Source: Argopecten irradians
Taxonomy: Eukaryota > Mollusca > Bivalvia > Pectinida > Pectinidae
Length of the DNA stretch: 64,000 nt
Assembly (NCBI RefSeq): GCF_041381155.1
Contig: NC_091134.1
Span: 4,573,755 to 4,637,754, forward strand
Direction: 5' to 3'
Shown here: piece by piece, positions 1-11,483 of the stretch
Numbering within the stretch: position 1 is the first letter of the stretch
How the letters are laid out: each line of letters starts with the position of its first letter
Made by a program: the position numbers and the translations under genes
The notes under the pieces: model-generated
What the model was told of the DNA's origin: nothing
Seen by the model: only the letters and a program-made list of their open reading frames with translations
The model's database searches: none

Positions 1-905
1 AAACTTGGTAGCCCTTCATCCCAGCATACCAGAGGCCTAACATCAGGTCTCTAAGCCTCTTAGTTATTCACAAGAAGTTGTTTAAATTATTTTAGCCTAT
101 TTGACCCCTGTGACCTTCAATGAAGATCAAGGTCATTTATTTGAACAAATTTGGTAGCCCTTCATCCCAGCATCCTACAGGCCAAATATCGGTACCCCTG
201 GGCCTTCTGGTTCTTGAGAAGAAGTCGTTAAAAGATATTAGCCGTTTGACCCCTGTGACCTTGAATGAAGGTCAAGGTCATTCATTTGAACAAACTTGGT
301 AGCCCTCCATCCCAGCAACCTTCAAGCCAAATATCAGTGCCCTGGGCCTTCTGGTTCTTGAGAAGATGCCGTTTAAAGATTTTAGCCTATTTTACCCTCG
401 TGACCTTGAATGAAGGTCAAGGTCATTTATTTGAATAAACATGGTAGCCCTTCATCCCAGCATGCTAGAGGCCTAATATCAGGTCTCTAGGCCTCTTAAT
501 TATTCACAAGAAGTTGTTTAAAGGATTTTAGCCTATTTGACCCATGTGACCTTGAATGAAGGTCAAGGTCATTTATTTGAACAAACTTGGTAGCCCTTCA
601 TCCCAGCATCCTACAGGCTAAATATCAGTACCCTGGGCCTTCTGGTTCTTGAGAAGAAGTTGTTTAAAGATTTTAGCCTTTTTGACCCCTGTGACCTTGA
701 ATGAAGGTCAAGGTCATTCATTTGAACAAACTTGGTAGCCCTCTATCCCAGCAACCTACAGGCCAAATATGAGTACCCTGGGCCTTCCGGTTATTGAGAA
801 GAAGTCGTTTGAATGAAAAGTTTACGCACGGCGCACGGCGCACAACGACGGACGGTGCATGATGACAATAGGTCATCCTGACCCTTCGGGTCAGATGACC
901 AAAAA
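1..905 (+). repeat. 145-bp tandem array with hairpin 3' end (Helitron/pearl-like non-autonomous element)
   Basis: The block tgaccttgaatgaaggtcaa recurs, with small changes, at about 111, 256, 401, 547 and 692, giving a unit of 145-146 bp and at least five copies; the left edge is cut by the window. After the last unit come gcacggcgcac repeats, a gacggacgg stretch and a short hairpin (ctgacccttcgggtcag, about 878-894). The same plan of tandem units, GACGG run and TTCGGG-loop hairpin recurs at 21866-23255. That plan is what I know from non-autonomous bivalve repeats grouped with Helitrons; the assignment is inference, as no transposase or Rep/helicase is present. Confidence 0.6.
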
Positions 906-1032
906 ACAAACTATTACTATCCACTCAAAATTTCACTTTTATCAATGAAACTAATTCCATCACAGTTTAATCTCTAAGAGAAACCACAGATCAAAATTTA
1001 ACAAAGGTTATACATTTGTAAGCTGTACTTAC

Positions 1033-3489
1033 CGCGTGTACCCGCGTATCACAAGCAGCAGCCCCACAGACCCCACACCATAGGCTACCCACTGAAACAC
1101 ACGATAAAACAATGTCACATCAACAGATACAAAGCTTTCTGTACTCTGGATCACTGAAACAATGATTTCTACAGAGCCATCAACTTACCAACTATCTATC
1201 TATTGTCCCTGTGCTTTTTGATTAAGAGTTGGAGGGCTGAGTGTTCAGTGCCAGACACCTTAAATAGACTGCCTGTTATACAAGTATTAAACAAAGATAA
1301 GGTAAGGTAGAATCTGTATCTATATAGTTCTTTAAGGCTACATACCAATACAAAAATAAGGTCTACTCAATATGTGATAAAATGAATACCATTGGTAAAA
1401 GTTAAACAGGAAAGTTGTGCTTCAGGTTTTCTACTGACAGAGATATTGTCTATACATGTATTAACAGCAGAATACATCAATAAATGGTTTCCATAATGAC
1501 CTTATAAAAAACAAAATAAATTATCCAAAAATAACAATTAACGATGATACACCGCTGAAAAACAGTATTTTTTCTCTAATTAAAACAGGAGCAGATAAAT
1601 TAGTAGTTTTCTTCAGTTGCAAAAGTTACCATACTTACTTTACACCATTACCACCCTTGGATAGTTAAAGCTTTTTCAATTTACTCAGGAGTTTCATTTA
1701 TGCTCTGTTGGCAGTGGAGCATCTTTAACTTTCTCATCATACATTAAACACAACTACACTGCAATTAATACACATCTTACTTTTTTTGCTAATGTCGTCG
1801 AAAGTTCAACAAAAATTTACATTAACGTAGACCGTCCCTTCTGTGACGTCATACGTTTGTTACGTCGCTATCCGAATCCCGGCAAACGTATTTTATTTCT
1901 CCGTACCCATCTATTACAACTCGCTTCTGAAAACGGCATTCGAGCAAGTATTTCGTCTAGAACCTTTTCGAGTGTTTACTTGAAGTGTATCAATCTAAAG
2001 GTGTGCCAATCGGTAAAAACTAACAAGGGTAAATGAATAACATAAAAAGGTTGAAAAGTGCTACGGATTCTCCTATTTTTTAACATTTTCAGGCCAAAAA
2101 TTGAAGGGGTATTAGGAAGCAAATCGGTCATAATTTGAAAAATAATGCGGTGAGGTATACTTTTTATTGGCTTTTCGTATTTCAAATAAGCCAATCTTCA
2201 TGGAAATTCTAAAAAATTGATTTTTCTTGAGATCATTTTTTCAGAAAAAAAGAAAACGACTATTTTGATGCAATTTTTTCAATAAAATTGGGTCCGGACT
2301 TAATTTTAAAATAACGATATTTTCGTTTTATTGTGGAAGACCCAGCTTATTTGATATAGTTATGAATTCTATAACACCTACTGAAGGTATGAACATGTTA
2401 CAGGCATATTATTTATATGTTTAAGGGATGCTACAGGGAGGAAATATTACTTATTTAAAAATCCTTAAAATCCGGATTGTTAAGTCATTTGTACATATCT
2501 TTAAGCAACCCTGGAAGAAAAATTAACCCGGTGACATATGATTTTTTATGCGGTTTTTTGTGATCAGGGTATACTTAAAATCAAAATATCAAAAAATGAA
2601 CGAAATTCATGAGAGGAAAGTTCAACAAAAATTTACATTAAGACTAGTGTACTCTGTACTTAAAATGGATGACCTGATAATAAATCTATAAATAACTCTT
2701 TACTAGTGGACAACCACATATTACATCTGTATTTATTGCCATTAAAGCTTGATCATACATATGTCTTCTTTTAGCGTCTCTTCCATTCTCTGCGGGGATA
2801 TTGTAAGCAAAGTAGACTAATATGGTTACAATATTTACACTAAATTTTCCAGATATGAGAATTTCTCATCAAAACTTTAAATTGTCATTTCTTATGTCCT
2901 TACATTGTGAATCCTTTTAATTCAAAGGTTTCTTCCATGACATACATGTACAAAACAAAAATTACAGCTATCACAATTATTGAATTATATACCTTAGCCT
3001 CCCGTACATATCTATCCATAAATGTAGTAATTTTGTAAAGGACATCATTGGCTTGGAGTCTACTGTGATCATCTTCTTTGTCGGCTGATACCATGTCTGC
3101 TGCTACGTAGCTACAAAATACAATTTTTACACATTTGCCATATAATAAATAGGATTGTATAACTTTAAAAGTGTGTTGACTGTCTGCATGTCTTTTCAAA
3201 GAACATTTTTTTATTAATGTTAATAAATTTTCATTGTAACCCAGTTACATAATTATATAGTATACCATATTTAAATTGAGAAAAAAATTAGACCTTTTAC
3301 AAAAATATTGCACAAGCTAGGATTTTCTATTTTAAGTAAAACCTATATACCTAAATTTTATATTTAATATAGGAGGGACAAGTCACACTGGGTTTTGGGC
3401 AAGTGCAACACAGATGCAGCTATAGCGACCATATGCATGGTTAAGTGACAGGCTTACTTACCATCTTACTTCCTGTAGCTGGCCGTCAT
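1033..3489 (-). CDS. 5' part of a small single-pass membrane protein gene (C3orf33-like?), runs off the left edge
   Basis: Three exons on the minus strand join in phase: 3470-3489 (ATG at 3489, donor GTAAGA), 2993-3110 (acceptor TTTTGTAG, donor GTATAT) and 1033-1091 (acceptor GTGTTTCAG, donor GTAAGT). They encode 65 residues: a charged N-terminus, an amphipathic stretch (YKITTFMDRYVREAK) and then a hydrophobic segment (VAYGVGSVGLLLVI) that looks like one membrane span. The order and spacing of the amphipathic helix and membrane span resemble the N-terminus of human C3orf33, but identity is low and I treat this as a suggestion only. Further exons must lie left of the window, because 1-905 is repeat. 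The second intron (1092-2992) holds an insertion-like block bounded by 26-bp direct repeats. The short first exon is the weakest part of the model. Confidence 0.5.
1800..2641. repeat. Block flanked by 26-bp perfect direct repeats
   Basis: The 26 bases at 1800-1825 (beginning gaaagttcaacaaaaattta) are repeated exactly at 2616-2641. The 790 bp between are non-coding, relatively CpG-containing at the left (with a tgacgtca palindrome near 1849-1856) and AT-rich at the right. No terminal inverted repeats were seen. This could be an insertion with a long target-site duplication or a deletion-prone duplication; it sits within an intron. Confidence 0.5.
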
Positions 3490-3910
3490 TTCATGAGTTG
3501 TGGTATTTTTTTAACGGAAATTTAAGACATTTCTTCTAAATCTTCTATCCTTAAAGCAAGTACTAAACATTTTGAAATTTAATCAACTTTACATTGGTGT
3601 TTCTTTTGACTCTATAAAACAAGTATTTGCTGAGAAAAATGGTTTTTATTTCCGGTTCATAGGTGTCTTGCATGGTGTTAAGTAGTGGAAAGAGACAGTG
3701 ACAAATCCTTCTCACTTATAAATCCTTGATCATTTTTTCAATCAACCATTCAACCATAAGTTTTTATTCCAAAATCCTGTAAATTTCTGCATTTGGCCTT
3801 ATTTTGAATCATATTTGAAATATACAATTATTTAAAAATGAAATAATTTTTTTGATACCAATTATTTTTTTCATTTACATGTATTTTACCTTTTTTTTCT
3901 TTTTTAATGT

Positions 3911-4020
3911 GAAAGGGCTTTTGTCTTCTTTTTCATAAGTATGGAGGGGCTTTTGTCCTGGGGCTTATGTCCTAATTTCAAGGGGCTTTTGTCCAGAGGG
4001 CCTTTTGTCCGTACCCCGTC
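3911..4020. repeat. Left arm of inverted repeat around the reverse transcriptase
   Basis: Several copies of a gggcttttgtcc motif occur here (for example aggggcttttgtcctggggc), ending near gtccgtaccccgtc. The reverse complement of 6472-6600 shows the same order of motifs, including tatggaggggcttttgtcc and ggggcttatgtcct. The arms therefore face each other across about 2.45 kb containing the retroelement fragment. More diverged AT-rich similarity extends outward from both arms. Confidence 0.65.
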
Positions 4021-4094
4021 AAAGACATGTTTATACTGATTTATATACCTGATGTACAGAGTACAGTGTTAAGAGTATCAAGAATAATATACCA

Positions 4095-6078
4095 GTGGCA
4101 AAAAATTCCATGACACAAGTTAGAAAACCATGGATGAACAAACCAGTGATGGATGCAGTAAAACAAAAAAAGAAATCATGGCAAAAATACCTAAGGAACA
4201 AAACACCAGAGAATTATGAACAATACAGAGAAGCCAGAAACTATGCAACTAAGGCACAAAGGAAGGGAGTAGGCGAATACGAAGAAAAAGAGGTAACAGA
4301 TTTAAAGAAAAATCCAAGAAATTTTTGGAAATATGTTAGATCAAAAACAAAGATTAAAGAGAACATACCAAGCCTGGAAACAAATGATGGCCAGCTGGAA
4401 GTAGACCAGGGCGCCAAGGCAGAAATTCTAAACTCCTTCTTTTGCAGTGTATTCACTGATGAAGACATGAGGGAAATACCGGAAGCCATCCATAAGTCAA
4501 ACGTAACAACATCAAACATAGAAATAGACCAGGACAAGGTCAAGAAAAAACTAAAAAAACTAGATGGAACAAAATCAGCAGGTCCGGACCAAATGCACCC
4601 AAAAGTTCTAAAGGAAGTGAAGGACGAAATTACTCCAGCCTTGACTATTATCTTTACTAGATCATTGGCAGAAGGGTACCTACCAGCAGCATGGAGACAA
4701 GCTAATATAACACCTATATACAAGAAAGGGAATAAAAGATTAGCCAAGAACTATAGACTAGTGAGTCTAACAAGTGTAGCAGGTAAAATGTTAGAGTCCA
4801 TCCTTAAAGACCACATTGTAAAACATCTTACTGAGAACAATCTAATTGTCAGTTCTCAATTTGGTTTTATGAAAGGAAAATCAACCGCCCTTCAACTTTT
4901 AGAGGTTCTGGATGACATCACAGAAGAACTTGACCATGGTTATAGTATAGATGTTATCTACCTGGACTTTCAAAAAGCGTTCGACAGTGTTCCCCATGAA
5001 AGACTCCTAAAAAAGGTAGAAAATATTGGTATCAGTGGGACACTGCTGGGATGGATAAAAGCTTTCCTATCGGACAGAAAGCAGAGGGTAATTTTAAATG
5101 GTTCGACCTCCGATTGGGTCAAGGTCAAGAGTGGAGTCCCCCAAGGCAGCGTACTGGGCCCAGTACTCTTTCTAATATATATAAATGACTTACCTGGGGA
5201 GGTCTCTTCGAACATCAAACTATTTTCTTGTATCATTTTTTTCTTCAAATAAGTAGCAATACAGAAGCTGATGCCATTGTGATCCAAAATGATCTAACTA
5301 AGCTTTCAGAATGGTCCAAAAATGGCAGCTAAAATTTAATGCTGAAAAATGCAAGTCATTACATTTTGGACCTGGAAATCAAGAGAGCCTATACAAGATG
5401 AAAGCAGGAAATAAGGAAAAAAATTTGGAAACTGTCACAGAAGAAAAGGATTTAGGCATCCTCTTTGATAAGTCACTGAAATTTAGTTTGCATACAGCTG
5501 AGTGTGTTAAAAAGGCTAATAAAATGTCAGGACTAATAAGAAGGACCTTCACATGTATAAACCAGCAAATGTTTGTGTCACTCTATAAAGCCTTAATAAG
5601 ACCACATCTGGAGTATGCTGCAACAGTATGTAATCCAATGCATCTCAAGGATATACAAGCTTTGGAAGGAGTTCAAAGAAGGGCAACAAAATTAGTGAAA
5701 GGGCTGAACAACAAATCCTATAGAGAAAGACTTCTGATACTAGGCCTACCAACACTAGAATACAGAAGAAAAAGATCAGATGTAATACAGATGTACAGAA
5801 TTATGTCTGGACTAGACCATCTGAGTCAGAGAGGGAACAAAATGGTCAGGAGATCCAGAGAACTGAGGACGAGGGGCCACACAAAGAAACTGGAGAAACA
5901 AAGACCACGACTCAACCTCAGAAAACACTTCTTTGCTGTTAGAGTTGTCGACGACTGGAATAGTCTTCCAAACGTCATTGTAAATTCCAAGTCACTGAAT
6001 AGTTTCAAGGCAGCTCTGAATAGGCATTGGAACAACATCGACATAAAGTTCAGCCCTAACTGCTATGCTACCAGCTGA
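4095..6078 (+). mobile_element. Degenerate non-LTR retrotransposon (CR1/Jockey-like reverse transcriptase), broken
   Basis: The frame at 4095-5252 gives a long reverse-transcriptase domain: a KNPRNFWKYV linker region, SAGPDQMHPKVL, NYRLVSLTSVAGKMLE, YLDFQKAFDSVPH, SGVPQGSVLGPVLFLIYIND. The frame at 5311-6078 continues the same protein through the thumb and C-terminal part (VQRRATKL, LGLPTLEYRR). No apurinic endonuclease domain lies upstream, so the copy is 5' truncated, as is common for CR1-type elements. The catalytic block that should follow LPGEVSSNIKLF (the xADD box) is absent: foreign T-rich sequence at 5221-5251 leads to a stop, and a shortened A-run near 5315 shifts frame again. It is therefore not functional. 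The clade is judged from motif style only. Confidence 0.85.
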
Positions 6079-6471
6079 GCAGGCTATCAACCAAACAATC
6101 CCCCCAATTAACATGCATGTGAAAATCTGTGGGGATACAGGTATACATAAATGTCTATAACTCATGCTGTGTCATTGCACCAGGGTCTTTTTTCCTTCAT
6201 TCTCCAAATTCCACCACCAAAGGTTGACACCTTACCTGAGATGATGATCTGTCTGGTGTCAGGAATGTGCTATATATTTTACTTACTTTCCCCAGGGGGT
6301 CCATTTAGAGCATTCAATTCAAAATTTTCATAGCATGCTGTATGTGAGAGTCTCTGTACCTGTAACACCTAATAACTGTATTTGTATTTGGTCACATGTA
6401 CTGACATTAATTCTGTCCTCTGGCATGAATTGTTTTACCTGTAACTAACATCCTGGCTCAGGTATGTACTC

Positions 6472-6600
6472 AGGGGGTACGGACAAAAGTTCCCCCCGGA
6501 CAAAGGCCTTTAGGACATAAGCCCCTAGGACAAAAGCTCCTTGGACAAAAGCCCCTCCATACTAATGAAAAAGAGGATAAAACTGAAAAGCCCCCTTCAT
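6472..6600. repeat. Right arm of inverted repeat around the reverse transcriptase
   Basis: This is the reverse-complement counterpart of 3911-4020, with repeated ggacaaaagcccct motifs. It is followed at 6646-6678 by an AT-rich stretch that also occurs inside the broken reverse transcriptase at 5221-5251. Confidence 0.65.
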
Positions 6601-9218
6601 TTTTTCAAAAAAGATTAAATTCAAAAATATAGTAGTAAAAAAATATATTTTCTTGTATCATTTTTTTTTCTTCAAATATACGTATAACATGTAGTTCAAA
6701 ATAATATCCATCTATAGCTACTGTTTTATTGCTTATGAAGCATCATTCTGTTAACTTACCTTTTTGATAACCTAAAATGTAGCCTTCATGGTAACTAAAA
6801 CTTAATGCCCTTTCCCGGTATTTGTTATAACCTTCTTGTTTACAACGGAAGCTCCCGAAACAACATTAAAATTAAAAACGGAAACTATCCGGAATACGGA
6901 CAAGTGGTAGAAAATACCAATATCTAATAAGAGTTGTCGTTCTTTACACACTTATTTTTTGTTTGTAATAAAAATGATATTTATGACTTCATACAAAAAA
7001 TATATTTCTGTTGTAAAATTATGATATTCTGTAATGTAACAGCATATGCCCATAAAGCCATCAACATGGTATGAAATTGTTGCAAATACATCAGATTTTA
7101 TTGAGAACGACTGCTGTGTGACCAGGTGTTCCAGAAGAGTTTGTTTTTCCCATACTCTATAGCTAAGCCATATCACATGGAAAAGACAGATCACGTGGTC
7201 TAGACATGGTATCATCAATACAGGCAGCACTTATTGTTCAAGTTATGATGGAAAATAATAATTAAAACAAAAAAACATGGGTCTTTTAGGTGCACAAAGA
7301 CATCTAGATATATCTTGAACCATTGTGAAAGATTTTGGCTGTTCACACTTGGTACTTTGTCTTACATATAGGTACCCGGGACAGGATAAACCTGGCCACT
7401 ACGACAGACCTGTTAAACTCTTTTTTAACACATGGCATGCCACCATCCCTTTTTGGCCTCAAAATGACAATTCTCGTATCTGTTTCATTATGTTATAGTC
7501 AATTGCCATTTGGCAGAAATGGCAAAGAAAAAAAACAAAGTCAGATTCAGCATGAATAATGGACTGAGTTGCTGAATTGGTGCCCTTTTATTTCATCACC
7601 TTCTGCCATGGACTACGTAGTCCTCCAAATAAAACTGATAGTTGACATGTGTGCCTATCATAATCAAATGGTTTCTCTGAGTACCCCTATTGTTATGAAA
7701 TTTATAACATTTGCTGGTCCAGATAGAAAGGTACAGAGTGGGGGTAGTGAAGGTGACTCATACCTGATATGTGATCATGTAGATACATCCATGGAGTCAA
7801 AGTGAAAGTGGTCCAAATCATTTCCTAATATATATGTATTACTCCACTCCACTGAAGTATGAAGCATGTCTAGAATCTGAATATCAAAAAAACCTCAAGC
7901 ACAATTTGAAAAAGAAAGATAAATTTTATTGAAAAATAGAAACACTCTTCAGGTACATATAATATTAAACAGTTTGATAACTTTCAGCAAAACACATGTA
8001 CAGTACATGCATATGTAATATCAACAATAAACATAACTATACAATATAATATGATGTAGATATGAAAGTATTGGGGTACATACTAGTTAACAATCTCTGT
8101 GCATTGCAATAACTGTGTATATAGTATACATGTAATTATAGAATGAGTTGAATACAGTATAGTCTGCAGACAAGTAGATTCTCTTTTCATTCTGAACAGA
8201 TATACACATCTCTGCTAAAGGGTTAAGATCCTGAGAGATATTTCGTCTCTTCTCCCTGAACAGAAATATACATATCTCTGGTAAAGGGTTAAGATATCTC
8301 TTTAGATGCTTACTCCCGAGATGTTTCTTCTCTTCTCCTATATATATTTCTTTTAGAGGTAAGATATATCTTTATCATTCCCTGGATAGAGATACCACTG
8401 TATCTGTACATGTATATAAATTTCTTTTATTATGAGTTAGATACCTCTGTCTTTCATAGCTCTGGATAGAGATATACAAGTATAAATATAAAATTTGAAG
8501 AGTTCTGTATTCGACCCAAAAAGCACCTATCCCCCTTCACCTACTTTGAATTAAATGCAGACTAAAAATAGGAAAACCATGTATATTCTTGTATCTAATT
8601 TCCTTTGCAAATTGATTCATGACACACTTTTGCAATAATTTACGAAAACCTAGTCCAAATTATTTGGTTCTATGAAGCACCCTCGTCCTCCTCCTCCCCC
8701 TGGGTGCTTATTGTGTCGAATATAGTAAAGATATGTATCTAAACTTTTATGTATACATGTAAGTAAGATATTTCCTGTTTTTCCCCTGATAGAAATCTAA
8801 CTAATAACTAAATTTATTTAGACAAAGATTTTTTTGACATTGTAGATGCACTTAATTAAATATTTGTAGGGAAATCAGTGAAAATATTGCTGGGACTGAA
8901 GCCCACATACAAAAGCAGGTATCTATATTACAACATATAATCAGCCCAAATCATAATCAAATATAATTTGCAAACAACTAAAAAAATTGCTTCTTGAAAT
9001 ATTTACAAATATGCCATTTGCATTGTTGATTATGTAATTGTATAAAAATGAAAATGAATAAGGAAAAACTGGCCTGAAATACAATGGAGACATGCATAAA
9101 ACAACTTTATGATAAATTATCAGAAGTCATCATTTGATGAAAAATAGCACTTTCTTATAACCATTTAGTGATAGGACAATTGATACAAAGGAGGAGCTAA
9201 CTTTTCATGTATTTCAAA
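6601..9218. other. AT-rich non-coding DNA
   Basis: No supported gene. Short open frames at 7335-7559 and 7569-7805 match nothing I recognise and lack clear splice context. Around 8160-8490 there are loose direct repeats of a 'gatatacacatctctg...taaagggttaagat' type. The right part may be 3' UTR of OTUD3 or intergenic DNA; this cannot be settled from sequence alone. Confidence 0.5.
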
Positions 9219-9331
9219 GGGCCCGGCGCCATAAAACTTTCTCAGACAAATTTTTTACTCAAGCCTATGGAAAATCATATACTTGTGTAAAATGTCAGTC
9301 TGAGAAAGTTTTATGGTGGCGGACCTGGCCC
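9219..9331. mobile_element. 113-bp hairpin / MITE-like inverted repeat
   Basis: The left end reads gggcccggcgccataaaact followed by ttctcagac; the reverse complement of the right end reads gggccaggtccgccaccata followed by aaactttctcagac. The arms of about 29-33 nt enclose an AT-rich centre. The structure resembles a miniature inverted-repeat element or a palindromic structural repeat. No target-site duplication was evident. Confidence 0.6.
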
Positions 9332-10094
9332 TCACCTACCTGGGTCCTGTGCTGAAGCACATAGAGGTTGATAAGGGGTGGTAACTGGTTTATGGATTAT
9401 TGGAACATAAACAAAATAGGCCCTATAACCTATAATTAGAATAATGACTAACTGCAGATCCTTTTTGTATAGTTGAATGCAGCACTTGGTTGTCTCTTGG
9501 ACAGGCTACATAGAAATAACTGTGTAGCTTGGTTAATAATTAACATGGAGTTACAGGTGAACAGAACAAAATTAAGTATCCATGATACATGATGTGTCTT
9601 ATTTTAATTTTACACACATCAATGCCCCAACCTATATACATGTTTGTTTTTTGTATATCTATAAGTGGGACGTGAAGAGAGCAGCCATGGAACACACCAT
9701 GCACCCTTAGTTTGCATAGAAATATGTAGGTTTGATCTCCTTAAAATGTTTTAGGGAGAGGTTGGGGGTGGGTAGGGTGATGGTACACAATCATACAATG
9801 GAACTTTATCGTAATTAGAGTCTAACATGAGAAATCATAGTACAAAAGACTACCAAAATTTAAGGTACCACAATCACATAGAAATAATTTGGCATACACA
9901 CAAAGATATGCATGACATACATGAATTATTCTCTCCATCAGCCTTATAAAAAATATGAAAGTGGACCTCTTCTAAATGACATAAAAAAATGTATATTTTT
10001 CCATATTACTGATTACAGAAGCACTTATTAATCAAAATATCACAGCTAAAAACAGTAACAAACAAAATACATATATATGAATTAAGCTATATGG
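9332..10094. other. Non-coding, AT-rich
   Basis: No open frame, RNA gene or repeat that I can support. It lies 3' of OTUD3 and may belong to its transcript. Confidence 0.4.
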
Positions 10095-10228
10095 TATTTA
10101 TCACCACAAGTTGTTTGGATATTTATCACCACAAGTTGTTTGGATATTTATCACCACAAGTTGTTTGGATATTTATCACCACAAGTTGTTTGGATATTTA
10201 TCACCACAAGTTGTTTGGATATTTATCA
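10095..10228. repeat. 25-bp minisatellite, five full copies
   Basis: The unit contains atttatcaccacaagttgtt and repeats at 10095, 10120, 10145, 10170 and 10195 with essentially no divergence, followed by a partial sixth copy. The lack of divergence suggests recent expansion or ongoing length variation. Confidence 0.9.
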
Positions 10229-11483
10229 ATTCTGTCATCTTCTTTTTGATATATTTTAAAGTTATTGTACATATTTATATACTCAGTATAAATACAATGT
10301 CAAGTCAATCACATACAAATTCATTCTAATGAATCATGATAATTTTATTTCATTAATGCTTTATTTAGCAGGGTTTAGATTTCTCAGACATGTTTGCAAA
10401 TACATTATGTCTTTGTGAAAGTCTTCTATTTGTTCTTAATTAATGGGATCAACATCTGAGTAAAATTCTAAAACAAGCAGATAAACCAAGAAAGCATTAT
10501 AACTACATGATTCATTCTCCTTCATAAAAATCAAAGTAATACTTCATACCATGTGAAATATCAAGAGATTATTACAAAGATTATAATTATCAATAATTAT
10601 CTCCCTAGAGAAACATGAATCTCTCAATATCTCCCTAGAGAAACATATGAATCTCTCAAGATAAATCTCCCACTACAATTGGAGTATATAGATCTCTGGA
10701 GGATCTAAGTCTAGATTATCACATACAATCAAAATATATATAACACTGTCAGCTGAACATTTTATAACTATAGTCATAATTATACTTGTACATTGTATAT
10801 AACAATTACAATGCATGTATACATATAAATATATACTTTAGGAAGGAATCATGATATAGAATACAAACTTTGTCTTTGTCTCAACTATCATGGTGGTCAC
10901 AAAAAATTATACTGGTAATTCACAAAATTAACAACATGAATATACACTGAATTATCATCTCAATGGCTGAAATGCATGTATGTGTAACAGCAGGTAATCT
11001 TATAACATATTCTAAATTTAGTTTACAAATTGTGACTTCACTAGTTCTGTATAGCTCGATGTCGACATTTAATAACCATGTAAACTATTAATGAATATCT
11101 AAATGACACAATCATACTGTCTTCACGAAAAGAAAATTGTAAGAATATTCACAGAAAATATCACACAAATATATCCCCTTTTATTGGGAATAGTTAATTT
11201 TCTATAACAGAAGCCTTAAGTCATGAGTTTACATTTTGCATTGATTATACACTAAATATCACAAATATGACAAAGTGCTAAAAGTTATGTGCCGTTATTT
11301 TCACGCTGAAGAATTAATAAAGATGAAATTTTCATAATCTTGATTTCATGATAATTTCATCAAACAGAAAGGTGACAAATGTATCCATCGTATGACAGGG
11401 AATCATAAACATGTCTTGGATATAAAGATATCTGAGTATAATGTCAGCTTGTCAAGTTGTGGACCTGTATATCACAAAGAGGA
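10229..11483 (-). other. Probable 3' UTR / downstream region of OTUD3
   Basis: AT-rich sequence immediately downstream of the OTUD3 stop on the minus strand. It contains a short duplicated segment (atctccctagagaaacat, near 10600-10640). No other gene was seen. The transcript end is not determined. Confidence 0.4.

Noticed and set aside
4241..4747. 168-codon minus-strand frame
   Set aside because: Shadow of the reverse transcriptase reading frame.
7335..7805. Two consecutive small plus-strand frames that might be a gene
   Set aside because: No homology, codon or splice support; kept as non-coding.
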